DNA of 7,401 nucleotides, taken from contig CAIUZX010000299.1 of assembly GCA_903903715.1 (NCBI GenBank), positions 1-7,401 of the forward strand, in the 5' to 3' direction. Shown piece after piece: positions 1 through 6,732 of this stretch. The position numbers and the translations under genes were made by a program. How positions within the stretch are numbered: the stretch's first letter is position 1; every line of letters begins with the position of its first letter. Below the pieces are notes generated by a model. It worked only from the letters and a program-made list of their open reading frames with translations, was not told the DNA's origin and did not search any database. Origin of the DNA: an uncultured Caulobacterales bacterium. Its GTDB lineage: Bacteria > Pseudomonadota > Alphaproteobacteria > Caulobacterales > Caulobacteraceae.

Positions 1-514
1 CGCGTCAACAATCGATACTGGCATAGGCTTTTTCGACCACATGCTCGACAGCCTCGCACGGCACGGCGGCTTTGATCTGACTGTGGAGTGCAAGGGCGAC
101 CTGCAGATCGACGCTCATCACACTGTTGAAGATACAGGCATCGTCCTTGGACAGGCCTTCGCCGCGGCGCTGCCCGGGTACAAGGGCCTGCGCAGGTTCG
201 GGCACGCCTATATTCCGATGGACGAGACCCTATCCCGATGCGCAGTGGACCTGTGCAATCGCCCTTATCTCGTGTGGAAGGTCGCCTTTACGCGCGACAA
301 GCTCGGCGATTTCGACACCGAGCTCTTCAAGGAATTCCATCACGCCTTCGCCATGAACGCGGGCGCATGTGTTCACCTCGAGACGATCTATGGCGAGAAC
401 AATCACCATATCGCCGAAAGCGGATTCAAGGCGCTCGGCCGCGCGCTGCGTGTCGCGGTGGAGCACGATCCCAAGACGGCGGGGCTCGCCGCGTCGACCA
501 AAGGCGTGCTTTAA
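1..514 (+). CDS. hisB: Imidazoleglycerol-phosphate dehydratase, 5'-truncated by the window edge
   Basis: This enzyme dehydrates imidazole glycerol phosphate to imidazole acetol phosphate, the step after HisH/HisF in histidine synthesis; it is a cytoplasmic manganese enzyme. The reading frame is open from base 2, so the first ATG at 41 is internal: the residues before it (TGIGFFDHML) are a hallmark of the family. About 170 residues are visible of a usual ~195-200, so roughly 25 N-terminal residues lie upstream. The two metal-binding H-H-x-x-E motifs are present, HHTVED early and HHIAES late, and the protein ends in the typical STKGVL. It is a stand-alone dehydratase, with no sign of the phosphatase fusion seen in enterobacteria, although the missing N terminus prevents full proof. 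hisH begins 7 bp after the stop. Identity is very secure. Confidence 0.97.
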   Translation, partial: ASTIDTGIGFFDHMLDSLARHGGFDLTVECKGDLQIDAHHTVEDTGIVLGQAFAAALPGYKGLRRFGHAYIPMDETLSRCAVDLCNRPYLVWKVAFTRDKLGDFDTELFKEFHHAFAMNAGACVHLETIYGENNHHIAESGFKALGRALRVAVEHDPKTAGLAASTKGVL

Positions 515-521
515 GCCTCAG

Positions 522-1166
522 ATGCGAACTGTCGCCCTGATCGATTACGGGTCCGGAAACCTTCCATCGGCGGAGAAGGCGCTTTGGGCTGCGGCAAACA
601 AGCTGGGCAAGCATCGAGATATCCGGGCGACATCTGATCCGGAATTCGTCATGAGAGCTGACTATATCGTCCTTCCGGGTGTCGGAGCCTTTCGCACCTG
701 TATGGCGGCGCTTGTCGCGCGAGACGGACTGATCGAGGCGATGACCCATGCGGTGAAGACACGTGGCGCGCCGTTCCTTGGCGTTTGTGTCGGCATGCAA
801 CTCCTTGCAGATCGCGGTCTTGAGTTCGGAGACACAAAAGGTCTCGGCTGGATCGGCGGCGACGTACGAAAGATGACTCCCGATCAGCCCGGCGCAAAGG
901 TGCCGCACATGGGCTGGAACACAGTCGAACCCTTGCGGGAGCATCCCCTGTTGACGGGCATGGCGTCCGGGACACACATGTACTTCACCCACTCGTATGT
1001 CTTTCAGCCTACCGATCCGGAACACGCCGCGGCCATCACCGACCACGGTGGGCCGTTTGCGGCCATGGTGATTCGTGAAAACACCGCTGGCGTCCAGTTT
1101 CATCCAGAAAAGAGCCAGACAGCCGGTCTTGAGCTTATCCAGCGCTTCTTGGAGTGGCGACCTTGA
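522..1166 (+). CDS. hisH: Imidazole glycerol phosphate synthase, glutamine amidotransferase subunit HisH
   Basis: HisH hydrolyses glutamine and passes ammonia to HisF, which uses it to make imidazole glycerol phosphate and AICAR. The 214-residue protein is a complete class I glutamine amidotransferase. It starts MRTVALIDYGSGN, carries an LPGVGAF oxyanion-region motif near residues 51-57, a nucleophile elbow GVCVGMQ with Cys89, and the catalytic pair His194 and Glu196 in FHPEKS. I chose ATG 522 because it gives the family-typical N terminus; the frame is open further upstream to 369, but that stretch overlaps hisB and reads as arginine-rich shadow sequence. No strong ribosome site precedes it, and the gene starts 7 bp after the hisB stop, so coupling to hisB translation is likely. 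It overlaps the start of hisA. Confidence 0.97.
   Translation: MRTVALIDYGSGNLPSAEKALWAAANKLGKHRDIRATSDPEFVMRADYIVLPGVGAFRTCMAALVARDGLIEAMTHAVKTRGAPFLGVCVGMQLLADRGLEFGDTKGLGWIGGDVRKMTPDQPGAKVPHMGWNTVEPLREHPLLTGMASGTHMYFTHSYVFQPTDPEHAAAITDHGGPFAAMVIRENTAGVQFHPEKSQTAGLELIQRFLEWRP
1151..1154 (+). promoter_or_regulatory. Ribosome binding site that decides the hisA start
   Basis: GGAG lies inside the last codons of hisH, 8 bases before a TTG at 1163. It overlaps the alternative GTG start at 1154, so it cannot serve that codon. This spacing supports TTG 1163 as the true hisA start. Confidence 0.6.
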
Positions 1167-1921
1167 TCCTTTATCCCGCCATAGACCTGAAGGGCGGTCA
1201 GTGTGTCCGACTTTTGAGGGGCGACCTGTCCGAGGCGACGGTCTTCAATGACGACCCGGCGGATCAGGCGTCGAAATTCGCCAAACAGGGATTTCAGTGG
1301 CTGCATGTCGTGGATCTGGACGGCGCCGTCGAGGGACGCTCAGTGAATGCGCCGGCCGTCGCAGCGATCCTGCGCGCGGTCTCGATCCCGGTCCAGATCG
1401 GCGGCGGCTTGCGCAACATGCCTTCCATAGAGGCCTGGATCGAACAGGGTGTCAGTCGGGTGATCCTCGGGACGGCCGCAGTGCGTGATCCGGACTTCGT
1501 GCGCGCTGCGGCGGCGGCCTTCCCGGAGCAGGTCGCGGTCGGCATCGACCTGCGCGACGGCCGCGCCGCCGTGGACGGTTGGCTCGAAACGTCCGATCTC
1601 ACCGGGATCGATCTCGCCAGGCGCTTTGAGGACGCCGGCGTCTGCGCTCTCATCGTGACGGACATCGCCCGCGATGGCGCCCTACAAGGGGTCAATATCG
1701 AGGCGGTGGGCGCGGTCGCCGACGCCGTGCACATCCCGGTGATCGCCTCAGGCGGCGTTGCAGATCTGTCCGACATTCATGGGCTGAAAGCACGGCGCGG
1801 CGCGCCGATCGCGGGGGCTGTGCTTGGAAAGGCGCTCTACACCGGCGCATTGTTGGCGGGGGAAGCGCTCCGAGCGGCGCGTTCGCCTGAAACCAAGTCA
1901 TCGGCGCCGCCCGCGACATGA
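1163..1921 (+). CDS. hisA: Phosphoribosylformimino-AICAR ribotide isomerase HisA
   Basis: HisA is a (beta/alpha)8-barrel isomerase that converts ProFAR to PRFAR, the substrate of HisF/HisH. From TTG 1163 the protein has 252 residues and begins MILYPAIDLKGG, the usual family N terminus. Asp8 and Asp129 (in AVGIDLRDG) are the expected catalytic pair. Phosphate-binding loops are visible as IGGGLR near residues 79-84 and ASGGV near 195-199, with TDIARDGALQG between. A GTG at 1154 in the same frame would add three residues but has no ribosome site. With the TTG start, hisA overlaps the hisH stop by TTGA; its own stop overlaps hisF by ATGA. The last dozen residues (SPETKSSAPPAT) look like an unstructured tail. 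Identity is secure; only the start is open. Confidence 0.96.
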   Translation: MILYPAIDLKGGQCVRLLRGDLSEATVFNDDPADQASKFAKQGFQWLHVVDLDGAVEGRSVNAPAVAAILRAVSIPVQIGGGLRNMPSIEAWIEQGVSRVILGTAAVRDPDFVRAAAAAFPEQVAVGIDLRDGRAAVDGWLETSDLTGIDLARRFEDAGVCALIVTDIARDGALQGVNIEAVGAVADAVHIPVIASGGVADLSDIHGLKARRGAPIAGAVLGKALYTGALLAGEALRAARSPETKSSAPPAT

Positions 1922-2676
1922 TCAAGACGCGCGTCATCCCGTGCCTCGATGTCAAGGGCGGCCGAGTGGTCAAGGGCGTCCAGTTCGTCAGCCTGCGCGA
2001 CGCTGGAGATCCCGTGGAGCAAGCGGCGGCCTACGACGCCGCAGGCGCCGACGAACTGATGTTTCTCGATATTACAGCATCGTCTGAGGGCCGCGGCGCT
2101 CTGTACGATGTCATCGCACGCACAGCCGAAGTCTGCTTTATGCCCCTCTCTGTGGGCGGGGGCGTCCGAAGCGTTGAGGATGCTCGCAAGCTCCTCCGCG
2201 CCGGCGCCGACAAGGTATCCGTCAATACAGCCGCAGTGGAAGACCCAGAACTCATCTCGCGACTTGCGGGCGCTTTCGGCGCGCAATGCGTCGTTGCTGC
2301 GATTGACGCCAGGCATCGAGCGCCGGACGCCTGGAATGTCTTCACCTTCGGAGGTCGAACCGACACAGGTAAAGACGTCGTGGCCTACGCCGAATTGGCG
2401 GCCGCGAAAGGCGCAGGTGAAATCCTCCTGACGTCCATGGACCGGGACGGCGCGAAGACGGGCTATGATCTGGAGCTGCTGAGGGCCGTCACCGGCGCCG
2501 TTTCCGTGCCGGTCATTGCGTCCGGGGGCGCAGGAACAGTTGACCATTTGATTTCGGCGGTGGTGGAAGGGGGCGCTGACGCGGTGCTGGCCGCTTCGAT
2601 CTTCCATTTCGGCGAGATCTCGGTGCAGGAAGCCAAAAGCGGTCTCGCTGCGGCGGGCGTTCCCGTGAGACTATAG
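1918..2676 (+). CDS. hisF: Imidazole glycerol phosphate synthase, cyclase subunit HisF
   Basis: HisF uses ammonia delivered through its barrel from HisH to cleave and cyclise PRFAR to imidazole glycerol phosphate plus AICAR, linking histidine and purine synthesis. The 252-residue length is normal. The N terminus MIKTRVIPCLDVKGGRVVKG is typical. The two catalytic aspartates fall exactly where the family has them: Asp11 in PCLDV and Asp130 in AAIDAR. Phosphate-binding loops are visible as VGGGVRS near residues 79-85 and ASGGAG near 201-206, plus the MDRDGAKTGYD stretch near 174-184. No Shine-Dalgarno sequence is evident; the ATG overlaps the hisA stop as ATGA, so translation probably re-initiates from hisA. 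HisA and HisF are related barrels, but the signatures make the assignment unambiguous. Confidence 0.98.
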   Translation: MIKTRVIPCLDVKGGRVVKGVQFVSLRDAGDPVEQAAAYDAAGADELMFLDITASSEGRGALYDVIARTAEVCFMPLSVGGGVRSVEDARKLLRAGADKVSVNTAAVEDPELISRLAGAFGAQCVVAAIDARHRAPDAWNVFTFGGRTDTGKDVVAYAELAAAKGAGEILLTSMDRDGAKTGYDLELLRAVTGAVSVPVIASGGAGTVDHLISAVVEGGADAVLAASIFHFGEISVQEAKSGLAAAGVPVRL

Positions 2677-2693
2677 CATGCGCAGCCCTGCGC

Positions 2694-2698
2694 GGGAG
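2694..2698 (+). promoter_or_regulatory. Ribosome binding site that decides the hisE start
   Basis: GGGAG is 9 bases before ATG 2708. It lies inside the reading frame that would begin at the upstream ATG 2678, so it argues for 2708 as the hisE start. Confidence 0.6.
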
Positions 2699-2707
2699 CT
2701 TCTGACC

Positions 2708-3043
2708 ATGACCCGCTTCTCGGAAACGCTTGAACGCCTGCTGGCTACCATTCAGGCCCGCAAATCAGCTGAAGCCGCAACGTCCTACACAGCCAGCCTG
2801 CTGCAGGATCCGACCAAGGCCGCCAAGAAGTTCGGCGAAGAGGCTGTTGAGACAGTGATCGCCGCGACCTTGCATGATCGGGAGGCGCTGGTCTCGGAAA
2901 GCGCTGACCTCTTGTACCACTGGCTGGTGTTGATAACCGCGCTAGGGGTTTCGCCGGATGATGTGGCGGATGCCTTGAGCCGTCGAGAAGGCGTGTCTGG
3001 CCTCGTCGAAAAGGCGAATCGTTCGAAGGAATCGAGAGAATAG
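2708..3043 (+). CDS. hisE: Phosphoribosyl-ATP pyrophosphatase HisE
   Basis: HisE hydrolyses phosphoribosyl-ATP to phosphoribosyl-AMP and pyrophosphate, the second step of histidine synthesis. It is an all-alpha, magnesium-dependent enzyme of the MazG-like superfamily. From ATG 2708 the protein has 111 residues, close to the family norm. It contains SYTASLL, then KKFGEEAVETVIAA with Glu44, Glu45 and Glu48, and ESADLLYHWLVLI with Glu64 and Asp67; these acidic residues are the expected metal ligands. An in-frame ATG at 2678 would add ten residues (MRSPARELLT) that do not look like the family, and a good ribosome site sits just before 2708. There is no fused HisI domain, so phosphoribosyl-AMP cyclohydrolase must be encoded elsewhere. 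It is the last visible gene of the his cluster, 31 bp after hisF. Confidence 0.95.
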   Translation: MTRFSETLERLLATIQARKSAEAATSYTASLLQDPTKAAKKFGEEAVETVIAATLHDREALVSESADLLYHWLVLITALGVSPDDVADALSRREGVSGLVEKANRSKESRE

Positions 3044-3060
3044 TCACCTGCGACGGGAAC

Positions 3061-3077
3061 ATGCGCCGCGCGTGCAT
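3061..3077 (+). terminator. Weak candidate stem-loop after hisE
   Basis: ATGCGC pairs with GTGCAT (one G-T pair) around a five-base CGCGC loop, 17 bases after the hisE stop. Only a poor T-run follows (ATCAAATCTTAAG), so it is at best a weak intrinsic terminator and could be chance in GC-rich DNA. Confidence 0.2.
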
Positions 3078-3147
3078 CAAATCTTAAGCGGAGCACTTGC
3101 CAATCCGTTCCAGGACGCACACCTCCGACCTGTCATCGTTGGTTTCG

Positions 3148-3175
3148 TTGACTTGGGCGAGGCTGCAGCTAAAAG
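3148..3175 (+). promoter_or_regulatory. Candidate sigma-70-like promoter for sdhCDAB
   Basis: TTGACT at 3148-3153 matches five of six bases of the -35 consensus. TAAAAG at 3170-3175, after a 16-base spacer, matches four of six of the -10. Transcription would start near 3182 and give a leader of about 90 bases before sdhC. This is the best pair I can find by eye in the intergenic region, but the -10 is weak and no activator site is recognisable. Confidence 0.35.
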
Positions 3176-3191
3176 TCCGCGCGCAAGACGA

Positions 3192-3210
3192 CCGCTTCAA
3201 GATGAAACGG
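3192..3210 (+). repeat. Small inverted repeat in the predicted sdh leader
   Basis: CCGCTTCA and TGAAACGG form two eight-base arms with one mismatch around an AGA spacer. It would lie in the 5' leader of the sdh mRNA, about 10 bases after the predicted start. It could be a short hairpin or a small operator; chance is also possible at this length. Confidence 0.3.
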
Positions 3211-3273
3211 GAGTCGCGCCGATTTCGGTCTAAGGCGGCTTTCGCGCCGTCGAACGGGGAGAGCGCTACGCAC

Positions 3274-3693
3274 ATGGCTGAGGCCACCTCCAAAGGCAAG
3301 GGCGGCGGGGCGCGTCCGGTTGCGCCTCATATGCAGGTCTGGCGCTGGCACGTCACGATGGCGGCCTCGATCCTGACGCGCGCAACGGGCATAGCCCTTT
3401 ATGGCGGCGCGATCATCGCGGCTACTTGGTTCACCGCATTGATGGTCGGACCGGAGGCTTTCGGACTGATCATGGCCCTGCTGGGGACCTGGGGCGGCAA
3501 AACCGTCCTGTTCGGCTTGACCGTATCGGTGTTTTATCACCTAGCGGCCGGACTTCGCCACCTGGTCTGGGACGCGGGCGCCGGCTTTCAACCCCGCACC
3601 GCGAACATGACGGCGGTGGCCGCAATGGCCTTCGCCCTCGTGGCCAGTGTTGTCGTCTGGGCGCTCGCCATGCAAACTGGAGCTGTACGATGA
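3274..3693 (+). CDS. sdhC: Succinate dehydrogenase cytochrome b556 subunit SdhC
   Basis: SdhC is one of two membrane anchors of complex II; it helps bind heme b and ubiquinone in the inner membrane. The 139-residue protein has a short polar N terminus and three membrane segments near residues 28-58, 63-92 and 111-134. H89-x3-G-L-R-H-L-x-x-D is the family's second signature; His89 corresponds to the heme ligand His84 of E. coli SdhC. The first signature runs from Arg14-Pro15 to Thr38, with Ser32 and Arg36 in the quinone-site positions, but the usual histidine between them is Thr35. ATG 3274 is preferred: GGGGAGAG precedes it by about 10 bases and the N terminus is family-like. Upstream in-frame ATGs at 3097 and 3202 would add basic sequence foreign to SdhC. 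The stop overlaps the sdhD start. Confidence 0.93.
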   Translation: MAEATSKGKGGGARPVAPHMQVWRWHVTMAASILTRATGIALYGGAIIAATWFTALMVGPEAFGLIMALLGTWGGKTVLFGLTVSVFYHLAAGLRHLVWDAGAGFQPRTANMTAVAAMAFALVASVVVWALAMQTGAVR

Positions 3694-4091
3694 GCGGGAA
3701 CGACTTTCGCACGCCGCTCAGCCGAGCACGGGGACTAGGTTCAGCGCACCACGGGGTGAGCGGCTTCCTCGTTGAGCGGACGACATCGATCGCGCTCGTG
3801 CCGCTTTGCCTCTGGGCGGTGTATGCGGCGATCAAGGTGGCGCCTTTGGGCTACGAAAGCGCCGTCTTGATGCTTCGCCAGCCGGTCAACGCCATCATGT
3901 CGCTGTTGTTGATCAGCGTATCATTTCTCCATATGCGCGAAGGTCTGAAGGTGGTGATTGAGGACTACGTCCACACGCCCGCCACACGGATCGTCGCCCT
4001 GCTTCTGAACAGCGCCCTCTGTTGGGGTCTCTGGTCGGTCGCGGCCTTCTCCATTCTCTGGGTCGCCTTCGTCGGCGGTCCGGTTCACTAA
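3690..4091 (+). CDS. sdhD: Succinate dehydrogenase hydrophobic membrane anchor subunit SdhD
   Basis: SdhD is the second membrane anchor of complex II and pairs with SdhC to hold heme b and the quinone pocket. The protein has 133 residues. It begins with a polar region containing GLGSAHHGVSGF and ERTTSIALVPL, the usual alphaproteobacterial lead-in to the first helix. Three membrane segments lie near residues 32-51, 66-90 and 99-128. His81 in SFLHMREGL matches the second heme ligand (His71 in E. coli), and Asp92-Tyr93 in IEDYVH match the conserved Asp-Tyr near the quinone site. ATG 3690 shares ATGA with the sdhC stop, so the two anchors should be made in step. The frame is open further upstream inside sdhC, but that part is shadow sequence. 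The assignment rests on these motifs, hydropathy and position, since SdhD is poorly conserved. Confidence 0.93.
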   Translation: MSGNDFRTPLSRARGLGSAHHGVSGFLVERTTSIALVPLCLWAVYAAIKVAPLGYESAVLMLRQPVNAIMSLLLISVSFLHMREGLKVVIEDYVHTPATRIVALLLNSALCWGLWSVAAFSILWVAFVGGPVH

Positions 4092-4107
4092 AGAACGGTC
4101 GAACAGC

Positions 4108-5895
4108 ATGGCTTCCTATTCCTTCGTCGATCACAGCTACGACGTTGTTGTGGTCGGAGCCGGCGGATCCGGCCTTCGCGCGGCCTTGGGCTGTGCGCAA
4201 GCCGGCCTGAAGACGGCCTGCGTCAGTAAGGTCTTTCCGACCCGCAGTCATACGGTTGCAGCGCAAGGCGGCATTTCGGCAAGCCTCGGCAACATGGGTG
4301 GGGATGACTGGCGCTGGCACATGTACGACACCGTGAAGGGATCGGACTGGCTGGGCGATCAGGACGCGATCGAATATCTCTGCCGTAACGCACCGGCCGC
4401 CGTTTATGAGCTGGAGCATTGGGGCGTGCCTTTCTCTCGTACGGACGAAGGCAAGATCTATCAGCGCGCCTTCGGCGGGATGACCAAGAATTACGGCGAA
4501 GGCCCCATCCAGCGCACCTGCGCCGCGGCGGACCGGACCGGCCACGCCATTCTGCACACCCTTTACGGTCAGTCCGTGCGCAACTCCGTCGAGTTCTTTA
4601 TCGAGTACTTCGCCCTCGACCTCATCATGGACGACGGTGTCTGCCGGGGCGTCACCGCGTGGAAGCTCGATGACGGCACGCTGCACCGGTTCTCGGCGCA
4701 GATGGTCATCCTGGCGACGGGCGGATACGGACGCGGTTACTTCTCCTGTACGTCGGCCCACACCTGCACTGGCGACGGCAACGCGATGGTTTTGCGGGCG
4801 GGCCTTCCCTTGCAGGATATGGAGTTCGTCCAGTTTCACCCGACCGGAATTTACGGCGCGGGGTGCCTGATCACCGAAGGCGCACGCGGTGAAGGCGGAT
4901 ATCTGACCAACTCCGAAGGCGAACGCTTCATGGAGCGGTATGCGCCCTCGGCCAAAGACCTCGCGAGCCGAGATGTCGTCAGCCGCGCGATGACCGTCGA
5001 GATCCGCGAAGGTCGGGGCGTCGGCCCGAACAAGGACCATATCCACCTCCACCTCGATCACCTTGATCCCAAGATCCTGCACGAACGCCTGCCGGGCATC
5101 TCGGAGTCGGCCAAGGTCTTTGCCGGTGTGGACGTGACCAAGGAGCCGATCCCGGTCCTGCCCACCGTCCACTACAATATGGGCGGCATCCCCTGTAACT
5201 ATCACGGCGAAGTGCTGACCAAGGTCGGCGGCGACCCCGACAAGGTCGTGCCTGGCCTGATGGCCGTCGGCGAAGCGGCGTGCGTTTCAGTGCACGGGGC
5301 CAACCGCCTAGGCTCCAACTCCCTCACCGACCTCGTGGTCTTCGGGCGGGCCGCCGGGCTTCGCGCCGCTGAAATCGTCGAGAAGGGCGCCAAGATCCCG
5401 GAGGCGAAAGCCGCCTGGACCGATGGTCACGTTTCTCGCTTCGACGCCTTCCGGAACGCCTCGGGCGCCGAGCCGACCGCCAAGTTGAGGCTTGAAATGC
5501 AGAAGGCGATGCAGGAAGACGTCGCGGTTTTCCGCACCGACGAGACGCTGCAAAACGGCGTGACGCGCATCACCGACATCTACAAGCGCTCGAAGGACAT
5601 CGGCGTGTCGGATCGTGGGCTGATCTGGAACACCGACCTCATGGAGACCCTTGAGTTTGACAACCTGATCGGCCAGGCCGCCGTGACCGTGGCGTCCGCC
5701 GCCAACCGCGAAGAAAGCCGCGGCGCTCACGCCCGGGAAGACTTCAAGGAGCGGAATGACGAGACCTGGATGAAGCACACGCTTGCCTGGTTCGATCCCG
5801 CAAACGGCAAGGTGGCGATCGATTATCGCCCTGTTCACGCCTACACCCTGACCAACGACATCGCCTATATCGCGCCCAAGGCGCGGGTCTACTAG
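4108..5895 (+). CDS. sdhA: Succinate dehydrogenase flavoprotein subunit SdhA
   Basis: SdhA oxidises succinate to fumarate on the cytoplasmic face of complex II and passes electrons to SdhB; it serves both the TCA cycle and respiration. The 595-residue length is normal. The N-terminal dinucleotide fold shows VVVVGAGGSGLRAALG near residues 13-28. His48 in RSHTVAAQGG is the covalent FAD attachment site. Substrate and catalytic residues are visible: His244 in QFHPTGIYG, Arg288 in SRDVVSRAM (proton-shuttle arginine of the family), His355 in PTVHYNMGG and Arg400 in GANRLGSNSL. The C terminus ends with YTLTNDIAYIAPKARVY, a mitochondrial-like ending. It starts 16 bp after sdhD with only a weak ribosome site, so it may depend partly on upstream translation. 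All expected key residues are present. Confidence 0.99.
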   Translation: MASYSFVDHSYDVVVVGAGGSGLRAALGCAQAGLKTACVSKVFPTRSHTVAAQGGISASLGNMGGDDWRWHMYDTVKGSDWLGDQDAIEYLCRNAPAAVYELEHWGVPFSRTDEGKIYQRAFGGMTKNYGEGPIQRTCAAADRTGHAILHTLYGQSVRNSVEFFIEYFALDLIMDDGVCRGVTAWKLDDGTLHRFSAQMVILATGGYGRGYFSCTSAHTCTGDGNAMVLRAGLPLQDMEFVQFHPTGIYGAGCLITEGARGEGGYLTNSEGERFMERYAPSAKDLASRDVVSRAMTVEIREGRGVGPNKDHIHLHLDHLDPKILHERLPGISESAKVFAGVDVTKEPIPVLPTVHYNMGGIPCNYHGEVLTKVGGDPDKVVPGLMAVGEAACVSVHGANRLGSNSLTDLVVFGRAAGLRAAEIVEKGAKIPEAKAAWTDGHVSRFDAFRNASGAEPTAKLRLEMQKAMQEDVAVFRTDETLQNGVTRITDIYKRSKDIGVSDRGLIWNTDLMETLEFDNLIGQAAVTVASAANREESRGAHAREDFKERNDETWMKHTLAWFDPANGKVAIDYRPVHAYTLTNDIAYIAPKARVY

Positions 5896-5917
5896 GGCGG
5901 AGGCTTAAGGCAAGATC

Positions 5918-6700
5918 ATGGTCCAGTTCACGCTCCCTAAAAACTCGAAGATCACCAAGGGCAAGCACCATCCCGCGCCAGCGGGCGCCAAGACCGTCAA
6001 GGCCTTCAAGATCTATCGGTTCGACCCGGAAACGGGCGCCAATCCGCGGTGGGACACCTACGATGTAGCAGTTGATCAGTGCGGGCCGATGGTGCTCGAC
6101 GCGATCTTCCACATCAAGAACACGATGGATCCGACGCTCTCGTTCCGTCGCTCTTGCCGTGAGGGGGTGTGCGGCTCATGCGCCATGAATATCGGCGGTC
6201 GAAACACCCTGGCCTGCACGCATGCTTGGGCTGATGTTCCGGGCGAAGCGGTGCAGATTTCGCCGCTGCCGAACATGCCGGTGCTGAAGGATCTCGTTCC
6301 AGATCTGACGCTGTTCTTCGCCCAATATGCTTCCATCGAGCCCTGGCTCCAAGCGGACACGCCCATGCCGCAAAAGGAATGGACGCAGTCTCCCAAGGAT
6401 CGCGCGAAGCTGGATGGCCTTTACGAGTGCATCCTGTGCGCCTGTTGTTCGACCTCATGCCCGTCCTATTGGTGGAACGGCGACAAGTATCTTGGACCGG
6501 CAGCTTTGCTGCAGGCCTACAGATGGCTGGTGGACAGCCGTGACGAAGCGGTTGGCGACAGGCTCGATGGGCTCGAAGACCCGTTCAAGCTCTATCGTTG
6601 CCATACGATCATGAACTGCGCCCAGGTGTGCCCGAAGGGACTCAATCCCGCCAAGGCCATCGCCGGCATCAAACGCATGCTGGTCGAGCGGGTCGTCTGA
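5918..6700 (+). CDS. sdhB: Succinate dehydrogenase iron-sulfur subunit SdhB
   Basis: SdhB carries electrons from the SdhA flavin to ubiquinone through three iron-sulfur clusters. The protein has 260 residues. Cys80, Cys85, Cys88 and Cys100 bind the [2Fe-2S] centre in the N-terminal ferredoxin domain. Cys171, Cys174, Cys177 and Cys238 fit the [4Fe-4S] cluster, and Cys181, Cys228 and Cys234 the [3Fe-4S] cluster. The seven C-terminal cysteines keep exactly the spacing of E. coli SdhB, offset by 22. Pro182 and Trp186 in CPSYWW occupy quinone-site positions. The N terminus is about 25 residues longer than in E. coli, as is common in alphaproteobacteria and mitochondria. The gene begins 22 bp after sdhA; AAGG lies 7 bases before the ATG, and a stronger GGAGG lies 14 bases before it. 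Confidence 0.99.
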   Translation: MVQFTLPKNSKITKGKHHPAPAGAKTVKAFKIYRFDPETGANPRWDTYDVAVDQCGPMVLDAIFHIKNTMDPTLSFRRSCREGVCGSCAMNIGGRNTLACTHAWADVPGEAVQISPLPNMPVLKDLVPDLTLFFAQYASIEPWLQADTPMPQKEWTQSPKDRAKLDGLYECILCACCSTSCPSYWWNGDKYLGPAALLQAYRWLVDSRDEAVGDRLDGLEDPFKLYRCHTIMNCAQVCPKGLNPAKAIAGIKRMLVERVV

Positions 6701-6717
6701 CGGACCACATGAGCGGC

Positions 6718-6724
6718 GAGGGAG
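6718..6724 (+). promoter_or_regulatory. Ribosome binding site that decides the start of the thioredoxin-like gene
   Basis: GAGGGAG lies 8 bases before ATG 6733 and is the strongest Shine-Dalgarno match in the region. The in-frame ATG at 6709 has no comparable site, so 6733 is preferred. Confidence 0.6.
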
Positions 6725-6732
6725 CGGAGAAA

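Larger units (their letters stand above)
3044..3273 (+). other. Intergenic region between the his cluster and the sdh operon
   Basis: This is the only long noncoding stretch in the window, 230 bp. It probably contains the end of the his transcript and the promoter and leader of sdhCDAB. I see a promoter-like pair, a small inverted repeat and a weak stem at its left end, each listed separately. The sdhC frame stays open back through it to ATG 3097, but that translation is basic and unlike any SdhC N terminus. I see no tRNA, small RNA with clear structure, or recognisable operator. Confidence 0.6.

Noticed and set aside
426..1103. A 225-codon minus-strand open frame opposite hisH
   Set aside because: It overlaps all of a convincing HisH and has no coherent protein features.
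1837..2607. A 256-codon minus-strand open frame opposite hisF
   Set aside because: Same reason: it mirrors hisF codon structure, shows no domain, and has no start signal.
3061..3087. An eight-codon leader ORF (MRRACIKS) after hisE
   Set aside because: The purine-rich GGGA is only two bases from its ATG, too close for a ribosome site. It contains no run of a regulatory amino acid and is far from sdhC.
3097..3273. N-terminal extension of SdhC starting at ATG 3097 or ATG 3202
   Set aside because: The added residues are basic and unlike any SdhC N terminus. The predicted promoter lies after 3097, and a ribosome site precedes ATG 3274.
3913..5205. A 430-codon open frame on the minus strand opposite sdhD/sdhA
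   Set aside because: It lies wholly over genes with complete conserved motifs, and its translation has no recognisable domain. Long antisense frames are expected in GC-rich genes with strong third-position bias.
6709..6732. Alternative ATG start at 6709 for the thioredoxin-like protein
   Set aside because: It would add MSGEGAEK, placing acidic residues before the signal peptide, and it has a weaker ribosome site than ATG 6733.
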